The notes: a model not told the origin generated them from the sequence alone. A stretch of 15,363 nucleotides of DNA from PFJX01 sp031426735 (GCA_031426735.1 JASJPK010000082.1:1-15363); one strand, 5' to 3'; positions 6,661 through 14,177 are shown, numbered from the stretch's first letter. Translations and numbers: made by a program.

Positions 6661-7872
6661 ATGCCCCTGACCGATACCGCCATCCGCAACGCCAAACCCG
6701 GCGAGAAGCCAGCCAAGATATTCGATGAGCGCGGCCTATTCCTGCTTGTTACCCCAACCGGGGGCAAGTGGTGGCGACTGCGCTACAAGTTCGACGGCAA
6801 GGAAAAGCTGCTGTCTTTGGGCGTCTACCCCGACACCGGCTTGAAGGATGCGCGCACCAGACGAGACGACGCGCGCAAGTTGCTGGCTGATGGCATCGAT
6901 CCTGGCGAGAACCGCAAGGCAGTGAAGGCGGCGAGACAGGAACGGGCAGCGAACAGCTTTGAAGTGGTGGCGAGGGAGTGGTACGCCAAGCAAGCCCCCA
7001 ATTGGGCCGAACATCACGGCGACCGAATCATCCGGCGCTTCGAGCGGGATATTTTCCCCTGGATAGGTGGGCGACCGATTGCAGATGTGACCGCGCCCGA
7101 ACTGCTGGCGGCAGTGCAACGGATTGAAAGCCGGGGCGCACTGGAAACCGCGCACCGGGCGCTTGGCAACTGCGGGCAAGTATTCCGTTATGCGGTGGCG
7201 ACCGGCCGGGCGCAGCGCGATCCATCCGGTGACCTGCGCGGCGCACTGCCCCCGGTGAAGGGTGAACACTTCGCCGCCGTGACCGAACCCGAACAGGTAG
7301 CGGAACTGCTGCGCACCCTGGACGGCTACCAAGGCACCCTGACAGTAGCTTGCGCCCTGCGCCTTGCCCCGCTGGTATTCGTGCGCCCTGGCGAACTGCG
7401 CGCGGCGGAATGGGCGGACATTGATCTTGATGCGGCGGAATGGCGCTACACCGTGACCAAGACCAACACAGCGCACATTGTCCCGCTGGCAACGCAAGCG
7501 GTGGCGATCCTGCGCGAGCTTCACGGCTTGACCGGCACCGGGCGCTTCGTCTTTCCCGGCGCGCGAAGCAACGGCCGGCCGATGAGCGATAACGCCATCC
7601 TGGCGGCAATGCGGCGCATGGGTATCGGCAAGGATGAAATGAGCGGGCACGGCTTCCGGGCGATGGCGCGCACCATCCTGGATGAAGTGATGGGCTTCCG
7701 GCCTGACTTCATCGAACACCAGTTAGCCCATGCCGTGAAAGACCCGAACGGCCGCGCATACAACCGCACGGCGCACCTGGCCGAACGCAAGAAGATGATG
7801 CAGGCATGGGCGGATTACCTGGACAAGCTGAAAGCCGGCGCGGACGTGTTGCAGTTCAACCGGGCGGCTTGA
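6661..7872 (+). CDS. int: P4-type tyrosine integrase
   Basis: This site-specific recombinase would integrate and excise the element at ssrA. The 403-residue protein has the DUF4102 N-terminal arm-binding domain (about 1-85), starting MPLTDTAIRNAKPGEKP. A core-binding helical domain (about 95-190) follows, then the catalytic domain. Visible catalytic residues are Arg242 in FVRPGELR, His330 and Arg333 in SGHGFR, His357 in QLAHA and nucleophile Tyr367 in AYNR. Family length is about 400, so it looks complete and active. ATG 6661 follows AAGGAG (6646-6651). An inverted GGGGTAAC copy overlaps that site, so the integrase may repress its own expression. Confidence 0.95.
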   Translation: MPLTDTAIRNAKPGEKPAKIFDERGLFLLVTPTGGKWWRLRYKFDGKEKLLSLGVYPDTGLKDARTRRDDARKLLADGIDPGENRKAVKAARQERAANSFEVVAREWYAKQAPNWAEHHGDRIIRRFERDIFPWIGGRPIADVTAPELLAAVQRIESRGALETAHRALGNCGQVFRYAVATGRAQRDPSGDLRGALPPVKGEHFAAVTEPEQVAELLRTLDGYQGTLTVACALRLAPLVFVRPGELRAAEWADIDLDAAEWRYTVTKTNTAHIVPLATQAVAILRELHGLTGTGRFVFPGARSNGRPMSDNAILAAMRRMGIGKDEMSGHGFRAMARTILDEVMGFRPDFIEHQLAHAVKDPNGRAYNRTAHLAERKKMMQAWADYLDKLKAGADVLQFNRAA

Positions 7873-7880
7873 TGAGTTTC

Positions 7881-7938
7881 TGCCGCGCCTACTCCGACGG
7901 GAGGAAAACCGGGAAACCCTTGCCCGGCTGGCGCGGCA
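7881..7938 (+). ncRNA. Candidate structured RNA (three-way junction) after int
   Basis: TGCCGCGCC (7881-7889) and GGCGCGGCA (7930-7938) form a perfect 9-bp outer stem. Inside it are two hairpins: CTCC/GGAG (7892-7895 with 7900-7903) and CCGGG/CCCGG (7909-7913 with 7923-7927). No U-run follows, so it is not a simple terminator. It lies in the 96-nt gap between int and the next gene. Function is unknown; it could be a leader element or a processing site. Confidence 0.4.
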
Positions 7939-7968
7939 CCCAAGCAAGGGCAGCGTGAAAGGAACGCG

Positions 7969-8745
7969 ATGAAACCTTATTACAACGGGAAAGACTGCGA
8001 ACACCTGCGGGCATATCACGCTTATTACCCCGTACCGGCGGCGGCAATGCTTTGGTGCGGGGTACCGCCCAATGACGTGCAAGATGAACTGAACCGGATA
8101 AGCCCGCACCCCAACATTCGCGGGGTATTCACGCATCCGTTCATTTCCTGTTTCGAGGTGCGATGCAGGATTATTCACGATGCTATCGAAAGCGGGGCGC
8201 TACCGGCATCGCGTGAAAACGGGAAGGTTACTGATGACCATATCGCACCAGAACGGCGGCATGTATCGCGAGAGCATTTGAAGGCGTGGATTGCCAAGGA
8301 ACACCCCGCCGATAAAGCTACGTGCACATTTCTGTTCGATGAAATCGAGCGCAAGACCCGTGCCGAATTCAATGCCGATTCTTACCTCGCCCTGCAAGCC
8401 GACCGGGACGCGGCAAAGGCGGACGCGCAAAAACTGCGGGCGGATGCTGAAACCACGGGCTTTCAGATTGCCGCCCTGGAAAAACAAATTGCCGCCCTGA
8501 ATGCCAAACTGCAAGCCGCTAGCGCTCCTGGCGAGAGAGCCGAGACAACATATCTCAACATCATCGGCGGACTGCTGGCGCTGATGTTGGGCAAGTCGCC
8601 AGCGGGAAAGCCGCAATCTGTTTTCGACAATCAAGCCGCGATCATTTCCGCGATGCTGGCGCACCATGAAGACAAACCCGGAATATCGGCGCGGACGCTG
8701 GAAGAGAAGTTTGCAGCGGCAAAGCGAAGCCTGACCGCAACCTGA
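7969..8745 (+). CDS. Conserved mobile-element protein with central coiled coil, function unknown
   Basis: The 258-residue soluble protein has three parts. The N-terminal globular region (1-135) contains YPVPAAAMLWCGVP and PASRENGKVT. The central coiled coil (about 135-182) is rich in Ala, Lys, Gln and Glu. The C-terminal helical domain (about 190-258) contains TYLNIIGGLLALMLGK and ends in GISARTLEEKFAAAKRSL. I recognise this C-terminal pattern as common in integrated elements of proteobacteria, usually near an integrase and AlpA, but no function is known to me. AAAGGA (7958-7963) precedes ATG 7969. It is separated from alpA by a palindrome-bearing promoter region, so it is probably a separate transcription unit from the replication operon. 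Confidence 0.8.
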   Translation: MKPYYNGKDCEHLRAYHAYYPVPAAAMLWCGVPPNDVQDELNRISPHPNIRGVFTHPFISCFEVRCRIIHDAIESGALPASRENGKVTDDHIAPERRHVSREHLKAWIAKEHPADKATCTFLFDEIERKTRAEFNADSYLALQADRDAAKADAQKLRADAETTGFQIAALEKQIAALNAKLQAASAPGERAETTYLNIIGGLLALMLGKSPAGKPQSVFDNQAAIISAMLAHHEDKPGISARTLEEKFAAAKRSLTAT

Positions 8746-8752
8746 TCCATTA

Positions 8753-8785
8753 CCGCAATTGCGGCGGCGGCTTCCGCAACTGCGG
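8753..8785 (+). promoter_or_regulatory. Twin palindromic operators upstream of alpA
   Basis: CCGCAATTGCGG (8753-8764) is a perfect 12-bp palindrome. CCGCAACTGCGG (8774-8785) is a one-mismatch copy whose start is 21 bp away, two helical turns, so both face the same side of DNA. A half-site CCGCAA lies at 8735-8740. The pattern suits a dimeric repressor or activator controlling the alpA-led operon. No clear -35/-10 pair was found nearby. Confidence 0.6.
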
Positions 8786-8847
8786 TGATTCGCTTTATCG
8801 GAAAAATGAGGATGGCACCGTCATAACTTGGACAAGGACGGCTGACC

Positions 8848-9078
8848 ATGCACCAACTACCCGAAACGGGTTTTCTTCGCTTGCCGAACATCATCGGCAA
8901 CCCCAACGCAACCCCGCCCATTCCGGCGCTGATCCCAGTCAAAAAGTCCTGCTGGTGGCAGATGGTGAAGGATGGCCGCGCGCCGAAACCCGTAAAACTC
9001 GGGCCGCGCGTGACCGCCTGGAAAGTGGAGGATATAAAAGCCCTGATCCAGGCCATTGGCAACCCTGCGACCAACTGA
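8848..9078 (+). CDS. alpA: AlpA family transcriptional regulator / excisionase-like protein
   Basis: The 76-residue protein matches the AlpA (phage CP4-57 regulator) family. GFLRLPNIIG opens the domain, IPVKKSCWWQMVKDGRAPKP is the helix-turn-helix region, and GPRVTAWKVEDIKALI is the C-terminal wing and helix. In CP4-57, AlpA activates the adjacent integrase and promotes excision, and many relatives act as excisionases. Here it is 1 kb from int and heads the replication operon, so it may couple excision with replication. AAGGA (8834-8838) precedes ATG 8848. The twin palindromes lie about 60-95 bp upstream and could be its own target. Confidence 0.9.
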   Translation: MHQLPETGFLRLPNIIGNPNATPPIPALIPVKKSCWWQMVKDGRAPKPVKLGPRVTAWKVEDIKALIQAIGNPATN

Positions 9079-9090
9079 GCGGGGTAAATC

Positions 9091-9321
9091 ATGACTCCCA
9101 CAAAAGAAACGCCCCGGCACCAGGGGCACCAGGGCGAGCGGACTTCAGACACCCGCCAGCATACCGAATTCCCAACTGACAAGCGCGGCCTGCCGATACT
9201 CGACGCGGCGGCGCTGGAAGTGCTGAAAGCCTGGCGCTACTTTTCCACCGTGCCCGGCGATGTTCCCGCCATCGTGGCGGCGCTGCTGGTGATTGCCTGG
9301 GCAATCAAGGGGCGGCTATGA
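9091..9321 (+). CDS. Small protein with one predicted C-terminal membrane helix, unknown
   Basis: The 76-residue protein starts with a polar, His/Thr/Gln-rich stretch (1-25, containing RHQGHQGERT). It has a short amphipathic part around PILDAAALEVLKAWRY and ends in a hydrophobic segment, VPAIVAALLVIAWAIKGRL (about 58-76), which looks like a transmembrane helix with positive residues at its end. I do not recognise the family. GCGGGG (9079-9084) provides a ribosome binding site 6 nt before ATG 9091. The gene follows alpA by 12 bp and overlaps the next by four bases (ATGA), so it belongs to the operon. Confidence 0.65.
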   Translation: MTPTKETPRHQGHQGERTSDTRQHTEFPTDKRGLPILDAAALEVLKAWRYFSTVPGDVPAIVAALLVIAWAIKGRL

Positions 9322-9605
9322 AAGCCCCGCAAGTAACCGGCCAATGCGCCGAAGTGCTGGCCCTGATTCGCCAGCATCAACCCGTTCTTTCCTTCGTGCT
9401 GACGGCGGACCATGCGATACCGGAAGCGGCGGCGCGCGTGCATGACCTGCGCAGCATGGGCTTCAACATCATCACGCGGATTGCTGGAAAGGTGATCTTT
9501 CGCGGATGCACCAGGCGCAACGCAGCCTTCTATTCCCTGGGTTCGCCTGAGTGGCCTTATCCCGGTTTCCTGGATGATGAGAAGGGGAACAGCAATGCTG
9601 AATGA
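9318..9605 (+). CDS. Helix-turn-helix (winged-helix-like) domain protein
   Basis: The 95-residue protein has QCAEVLALIRQHQPVLSF, then AIPEAAARVHDLRSMGFNI, then a strand region, TRIAGKVIFRG. This order resembles the small winged-helix domain (HTH_39-like) seen in phage and integrative-element proteins. The conserved tail AAFYSLGSPEWPYPGF supports membership of a known family, but its DNA target is unknown. It overlaps the upstream gene by ATGA and the primase-helicase gene by 11 nt, so it is translationally coupled and probably part of replication control. Confidence 0.75.
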   Translation: MKAPQVTGQCAEVLALIRQHQPVLSFVLTADHAIPEAAARVHDLRSMGFNIITRIAGKVIFRGCTRRNAAFYSLGSPEWPYPGFLDDEKGNSNAE

Positions 9606-12159
9606 CCTTGAACGCATCCGCGAAGCCTTGGGCTTCATCCCGGCCGGCGACCGTGACACCTGGGTAAAGATGGGCATGGCGATCAAATCCGAAGAAGGGG
9701 ATGCCGGGTTTGATGCCTGGGACACCTGGAGCCAGCAAGCCGAGTCCTACAAGCCGGCGACAGCGCGGGAAGTCTGGAAGAGCATCAAGGCCGGCGGCGG
9801 GGTGAACATCGGCACCTTATTCCACGAAGCCAAAGCGAACGGCTGGCGTGATGATGGTATGCACCAGGCACCGACACCCGAAGTTGCAGAGCGGCGGCGC
9901 AACCTGGCGGAACTGACGGCGAAGGAAGAAGCAGAGACAGCCCGCGAACGTGCAGATACGGCGAAGAAGGCGGCGGCGATCTGGAAGGCCGGCACCGACC
10001 CTGCCGGCAATCCTTACCTGATCCGCAAGCAAGTTTCTCCGGTGGCGACCCTGCGCGAAATTGACGCGGGCGCGGCGGCGGCGATCCTGGGCTATGTACC
10101 GAAGTCAGGCGGCGATGCGCTGACCGGGCGCTTGCTGGTGGTTCCAGTCAAGCAAGGCGATCGGCTTTCAACCCTGGAACTGATCGACGGCGACAAGCGT
10201 AAGGCGGCGCTGGCCGGGCGTGGCACGAAGGCTGGCGGATATTGGGCGGCGCAACCGCTACCCGATGGCAACGGCGACGGGCTGACCCTGCTTATCGGTG
10301 AAGGTGTGGCGACCGTGTTATCCGGCAAGGAAGCCAGTGGTTACCCCGCCATTGCGGCGCTATCCGCTGGCAACCTGCTGACGGTGGCAAAGGTGAAGCG
10401 CGAACGCTATCCAGCGGCGGCGCTGGTGATCCTGGCCGATCTGGTGAAGGCAACCGGCGAACCCGATCCCCATGCAATCGAAGCGGCTCGCGCTGTTGCC
10501 GGCGTGGTGGCTATTCCAGACTTCGGCACCGACCGCGATCCCGACATGACCGACTTCAACGACCTGGCGCAACTATGCGACCTGGAAGCCGTCAGGACGT
10601 GCATAGCGAACGCGACGGCACCGGCAAAGGCATCGCATCAACAAGCCGAATGGAACGCGCCAGCGGCCGATTCTGAAGGTGATGAATGGGCGAAACCGCA
10701 ACCGCTCACGGCCAAGGTAGAGCCGGAACCCTACCCGGTTGATGCCCTGCCCGACACCATCCGCGCGGCGGTTGAAGAGGTGGCGGGCTTCGTCAAGGCA
10801 CCTGTCCCGATGGTGGCATCTTCGGCGCTGGCGGCGCTGTCTTTGGCCGGGCAAGCCCATATCGACGCCAAGCGCGCGGAACGCTTGCAAGGGCCGGTGG
10901 GCCTGTTCCTGCTTACCATCGCGGACAGTGGCGAGCGGAAATCCACCTGCGACGGCTTCTTTGTGTCGGCAATCCGCCAGTATCAGGAAGAGCAGGCCGA
11001 AGCGATGAAGCCGGCGATCAAACGCCATGAATCCGATATGGACGCATGGACGGCGGAACGCGACGGGCTGCTGTCGGCAATCAAGGAAGCGGGCAAGAAA
11101 GGCAAGGCGACTGACCAGCTACGCGCCGATCTTGCCGAGATTCAAAACGACAAGCCGGAACCGCCAAGAGTGCCAAGGCTGCTACTTGGTGACGAAACAC
11201 CGGAAAACCTGGCTTGGAGTCTGGCGCGGCAATGGCCTTCGGCCGGCGTGGTATCGAGCGAGGCCGGGCTGATCTTCGGCGCGCATGGCATGGGCAAGGA
11301 TAGCGTCATGCGTAACCTGGGTTTGCTGAACGTCCTATGGGATGGCGGCGTGCATTCCGTTGGGCGGCGCACTTCGGAATCCTTCACCGTGAAGGGCGCG
11401 CGGTTGACGGTGGCTTTGCAGATTCAGGAACCGACCTTGCGTAGCTTCTTCGACCGATCCGGCGGACTGGCGCGCGGCACCGGCTTTCTTGCCCGGTTCC
11501 TCGTCGCATGGCCGGAATCGACACAAGGCTTTCGCCCCTTCACCGAAGCCCCGCCGAACTGGCCGCACCTGGCCGCGTTTCATCGGCGCATTGCGGCGAT
11601 TCTGGCGAGCCCTGTTCCAATGAGTGAAGAGGGCGAGCTATCCCCTGCGCTGTTGATGCTGGCACCGGAATCCAAGGCGGCATGGGTGGCTTTTCACGAT
11701 GCTATCGAGGGCGAACTTGCCAGCGGCGGCGAGCTGTACGACGTGCGCGACGTGGCGAGCAAATCCGCCGACAACGCGGCGCGGTTGGGGGCGCTGTTCC
11801 AGCTGTTCGAGCATGGCATGGGCGGCGCTGTCGGGCTGGATTGCTTCGAGTCGGCAAGCCGAATAGCGGCATGGCACCTGAACGAATCGCGGCGCTTCTT
11901 CGGCGAGCTTGCGCTACCGGCTGAACTGGCGGACGCGGCGCGACTGGATGGCTGGCTGATCGAGCATTGCCGCACAAACCGGACGCACCTTGTCCCGACC
12001 CGCGAAGCGCAACGGCTTGGGCCTGGATGCGTGCGCGACAAGGAACGACTGACGGCGGCGCTTCGAGAACTGGAAGAGCTTGACCGCGTGCGTGTGGCCC
12101 ATGAAGGCAAGCGGAAAACCATCAAGGTGAATCCGGCGCTGCTGGGGGTGGCGTTATGA
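9595..12159 (+). CDS. PriCT-2 / Toprim-like / DUF3987 primase-helicase
   Basis: This 854-residue protein is likely the element's own replication initiator and helicase. Residues 1-80 match PriCT-2 (primase C-terminal) with WVKMGMAIKSE and WKSIKAGGGVNIGTLF. Residues about 195-340 are Toprim-like: Glu236 in LIGEGVATVL, Asp282 in VILAD, and TDFND near 322. The usual DxD pair is not obvious. DUF3987 covers about 370-720, with a degenerate P-loop DSGERKS (444-450, Lys449) and SSEAGLIFG further on. ATG 9595 is preferred over an in-frame ATG at 9574 because AAGGGG (9582-9587) sits just before it. The C-terminal 100 residues look like a winged-helix segment. It overlaps genes on both sides. Confidence 0.88.
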   Translation: MLNDLERIREALGFIPAGDRDTWVKMGMAIKSEEGDAGFDAWDTWSQQAESYKPATAREVWKSIKAGGGVNIGTLFHEAKANGWRDDGMHQAPTPEVAERRRNLAELTAKEEAETARERADTAKKAAAIWKAGTDPAGNPYLIRKQVSPVATLREIDAGAAAAILGYVPKSGGDALTGRLLVVPVKQGDRLSTLELIDGDKRKAALAGRGTKAGGYWAAQPLPDGNGDGLTLLIGEGVATVLSGKEASGYPAIAALSAGNLLTVAKVKRERYPAAALVILADLVKATGEPDPHAIEAARAVAGVVAIPDFGTDRDPDMTDFNDLAQLCDLEAVRTCIANATAPAKASHQQAEWNAPAADSEGDEWAKPQPLTAKVEPEPYPVDALPDTIRAAVEEVAGFVKAPVPMVASSALAALSLAGQAHIDAKRAERLQGPVGLFLLTIADSGERKSTCDGFFVSAIRQYQEEQAEAMKPAIKRHESDMDAWTAERDGLLSAIKEAGKKGKATDQLRADLAEIQNDKPEPPRVPRLLLGDETPENLAWSLARQWPSAGVVSSEAGLIFGAHGMGKDSVMRNLGLLNVLWDGGVHSVGRRTSESFTVKGARLTVALQIQEPTLRSFFDRSGGLARGTGFLARFLVAWPESTQGFRPFTEAPPNWPHLAAFHRRIAAILASPVPMSEEGELSPALLMLAPESKAAWVAFHDAIEGELASGGELYDVRDVASKSADNAARLGALFQLFEHGMGGAVGLDCFESASRIAAWHLNESRRFFGELALPAELADAARLDGWLIEHCRTNRTHLVPTREAQRLGPGCVRDKERLTAALRELEELDRVRVAHEGKRKTIKVNPALLGVAL

Positions 12160-12749
12160 CCCTGGCCGCGCTGATCCGAAAAAGTGCAACCGTGAGGTTT
12201 GCGACTGCGACACCTGCGACTGTTGCGACACTTGAAGGGGAAAAGGTGCGAACTGTCGCAAGTGTCGCAACTGTCAGTGTCGCAAACCCCACTGAAACAA
12301 AAACCGCGCTGGCTTCCCGGTGGTGGCTGGTTCACTACCCCGACCGCGAGCCGGTTGAAGTCGCCTGCTTCCCGCCGGCAACCCATGCCGAGATTCTGGA
12401 ACGGCACCCCGACGCCATCGCGGCGGAACCGATAAACCAGGCGGCACCGGAGCCGGCGCGGGCTTGTTCTACCTGCACCCATGCAACCGGGCGCGGCGGA
12501 TGCGGCGAGCCGGTGGCGGCTGGCCTGTCCGACGTGGTGGGCGTGATTCGCTACAGCCCGGACCAGGGCGCAACCTGCCCGGCCTGGATGGCGATCATTT
12601 CCGGCGATCTTGAAGCGCGCATTCTGGTGATGGCTGAACGCTGGAACTACTCCGGCGATGGCCTGGCGCTTGCCCTGGCTGGGGCGCGTGCCGATCCGGC
12701 GGGATGGTTGCGCGTGGTGGAAGCTGACGAAAACGAAGGGGACGAATGA
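12156..12749 (+). CDS. Conserved element protein with Cys4 motif, unknown
   Basis: The 197-residue protein begins with a low-complexity Ala/Thr/Val region (13-44). It continues with WWLVHYPDREPVEVACFPPATHAEI (56-80, start WWLVHYPDRE), a pattern I recognise in proteins encoded beside DUF3987 primases. Cys104, Cys107, Cys116 and Cys141 form a possible zinc site. A helical tail ends in an acidic DENEGDE. Function is unknown; a DNA- or primase-binding accessory is a guess. It overlaps the primase stop by four bases (ATGA). Its 5' 85 bp hold an unusual inverted-repeat cluster that may serve at the DNA or RNA level. Confidence 0.78.
   Translation: MTLAALIRKSATVRFATATPATVATLEGEKVRTVASVATVSVANPTETKTALASRWWLVHYPDREPVEVACFPPATHAEILERHPDAIAAEPINQAAPEPARACSTCTHATGRGGCGEPVAAGLSDVVGVIRYSPDQGATCPAWMAIISGDLEARILVMAERWNYSGDGLALALAGARADPAGWLRVVEADENEGDE
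12200..12284 (+). repeat. Iteron-like TGCGAC cluster with 13-bp perfect inverted repeat
   Basis: TGCGAC occurs at 12200, 12206, 12215 and 12224, and the inverted form TGTCGCA at 12254, 12263 and 12278; most steps are 9 bp. The arms include a perfect 13-bp inverted repeat, GTTGCGACACTTG (12222-12234) and CAAGTGTCGCAAC (12259-12271), with a 24-nt spacer. It lies inside the coding start of the gene after the primase-helicase. It may be an origin or primase-binding site, or an mRNA hairpin; the coding sequence alone does not require it. Confidence 0.6.
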
Positions 12750-13219
12750 TGGCGAAGCGAAAACAGGCGACCGGGTATATCAGGGGCACGGCGGCGCATC
12801 GCCGCACCGAAGGCGATTACATGGGCGTCTTGCTCGATACCGTCACGCTTGAAGACTGGCGTGGCGTGGTGGCGGGGGCGCTGCAAGCGGCGAAGGAAGG
12901 CGATTCATCGGCGCGCGCCTGGCTGGCGCAATACCTTGTCGGCAAGCCGGAACACAAGGCACCGACCCCGCTTACCGTGGTGGTGCAGCAACTCAATGGA
13001 TCTGATCCGCTGCTTGAAAAGCTGTCGCGTGGCGTGATTCATGACGCGCAATTCCCTGATGACGCCTGGAAACAGCAAATCAAGGCACTGGTGGCGGCGG
13101 AACTGGTGCAAAAACTGCCGCACCAGGAAACCATCGAATCCCCAACAACGGCGCGGCTTCCGGGCGAATTTGACGAAGGCGACCCGGTGAAACTCGCTGA
13201 TGATTTGGGAAAATCCTGA
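12749..13219 (+). CDS. Phage-associated small protein, unknown (terminase-small-subunit-like neighbourhood)
   Basis: The 156-residue protein starts MAKRKQATGYIRG. It has a helical core LEDWRGVVAGALQAAKEGDSSARAWLAQYLVGKPEH (its WLAQYLVGKPEH is the most recognisable part). This A-x-x-GD-x-x-A-x-x-WL-x-x-YL-x-G-P pattern is frequent in small phage proteins encoded near terminases. I cannot assign a function; a small-terminase-like or DNA-binding role is possible. The C-terminus (120-156) is Pro/acidic and probably disordered. Two ATGs overlap the previous stop, at 12746 and 12749. 12749 is preferred for its better distance from AAGGGG (12736-12741). It overlaps the next gene by one base. Confidence 0.7.
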   Translation: MAKRKQATGYIRGTAAHRRTEGDYMGVLLDTVTLEDWRGVVAGALQAAKEGDSSARAWLAQYLVGKPEHKAPTPLTVVVQQLNGSDPLLEKLSRGVIHDAQFPDDAWKQQIKALVAAELVQKLPHQETIESPTTARLPGEFDEGDPVKLADDLGKS

Positions 13220-13809
13220 TGGGCGGCTTCGGAAGCGGCCGGCAAGGCGGCAAGGACACCACGGGCGGTTATCGCACCTTGGACGTGCGATGGCTGCAAC
13301 GGAAAGGGATGCTGAAACCGGGCCTGTCCTATGACCTGACATGGAACCGACGCGGCGAACCCTGGGGCAATATCCAGGCGCGGGCCGGGGATGGATTCGT
13401 GACCTTGATCTATCGGCACCAGAAAGACGGCGGCGAGTGGCAAGCCAAGGAATACCCTGTTTCCCTGGACTGGACAGCCTGCACCTACGGCGGACGGCGT
13501 GCATGGTTCAGATGCCCGGCGGCGGGATGCGGGCGGCGCGTGGCCCTGCTGTATCTCGGGGGCGCGGGCATCTTCGCCTGTCGGCACTGCTACCGGCTGG
13601 CCTATCCCGTCGAAAGGGAAACCGCCGATGATCGAGCGGCAAGGCGAGCGAATCGCATCCGGGAACGCCTTGGCTGGGACGTGGGCATCCTGAATCCGAA
13701 AGGCTGGAAACCGAAGGGGATGCACTGGAGCACCTTCGAGCGGCTAGAAGCCAAACACGATGCTTTTACCGGGGTGACCTTGGCAGGACTGGCGAAGCGA
13801 TTTCGCTAG
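13219..13809 (+). CDS. Zinc-ribbon protein of phage/integrative elements, unknown function
   Basis: The 196-residue protein starts MGGFGSGRQGG, a glycine/arginine-rich lead. It has a beta-rich middle and a zinc ribbon with Cys99, Cys104, Cys121 and Cys124 (CPAAGC and CRHC, the latter followed by YRLAY). It ends with a basic region (140-170) containing GWKPKGMHWSTFERLE. Proteins with this exact layout (GGxGSGR, CRHCxxLAY, PKGMHWxTxERL) recur in proteobacterial prophages and islands, so the family is conserved, but I know of no tested role. Nucleic-acid binding is likely. Its ATG overlaps the previous stop as TGATG. It is the last gene of the operon. Confidence 0.82.
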   Translation: MGGFGSGRQGGKDTTGGYRTLDVRWLQRKGMLKPGLSYDLTWNRRGEPWGNIQARAGDGFVTLIYRHQKDGGEWQAKEYPVSLDWTACTYGGRRAWFRCPAAGCGRRVALLYLGGAGIFACRHCYRLAYPVERETADDRAARRANRIRERLGWDVGILNPKGWKPKGMHWSTFERLEAKHDAFTGVTLAGLAKRFR

Positions 13810-13883
13810 CTTCTGCATTGATCGAAGAATGAAGGATCAAGGCAAAGCACTTAGCTTTCAGCGAATGGCGGCTGTCGTGGGCT

Positions 13884-14177
13884 TTAATGATCTGCCGCTG
13901 CCACAGCTGATTCAATTGCGGTTTCGACTCCATCCGCTGCGGTTTCCACGTTTTGTGCGGCGGCTTGCACTTCGGGAACGATTTCTCGCCAATTGCTATC
14001 TTGAAAAGCTTCGATCGCACCATTCAGCGACTCAATTTCAGACTTCAATTCAGAGAATTGCGACTCCGTTGCCTCAAGGCTTGTCCTGACTTCCTTGAGC
14101 TGGTCTTCGAGCTCAATTTCGTGCTCACTTTTGCAGGCCGAGAGGAGAGCACACAGCAGGATTGCGACCCTTTTCAT
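13884..14177 (-). CDS. Small coiled-coil lipoprotein (probable cargo gene)
   Basis: The 97-residue product has a lipoprotein signal, MKRVAILLCALLSAC, with lipobox LSAC (12-15) and acylated Cys15. Lys16 at +2 does not call for inner-membrane retention, so an outer-membrane location is expected. The mature part is an acidic coiled coil (about 20-65) and an Ala/Val/Glu helix to the end. GGAGG just upstream of ATG 14177 is a near-perfect ribosome binding site, which supports a real gene. It runs against the operon and lies inside the right end of the element, like a moron or accessory gene. Base composition is lower in GC than the operon. The family is not recognised. Confidence 0.75.
   Translation of the reverse strand: MKRVAILLCALLSACKSEHEIELEDQLKEVRTSLEATESQFSELKSEIESLNGAIEAFQDSNWREIVPEVQAAAQNVETAADGVETAIESAVAAADH

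Noticed and set aside
6748..6755. Further GTTACCCC inside int, and another at 10340-10347
   Set aside because: Both lie in coding sequence away from the end clusters, and one or so copy is expected by chance. They are not counted as arm sites.
13818..13840. TTGATC/GATCAA as a terminator after the zinc-ribbon gene
   Set aside because: The 6-bp AT-rich stem has an 11-nt loop and no U-run on either strand.
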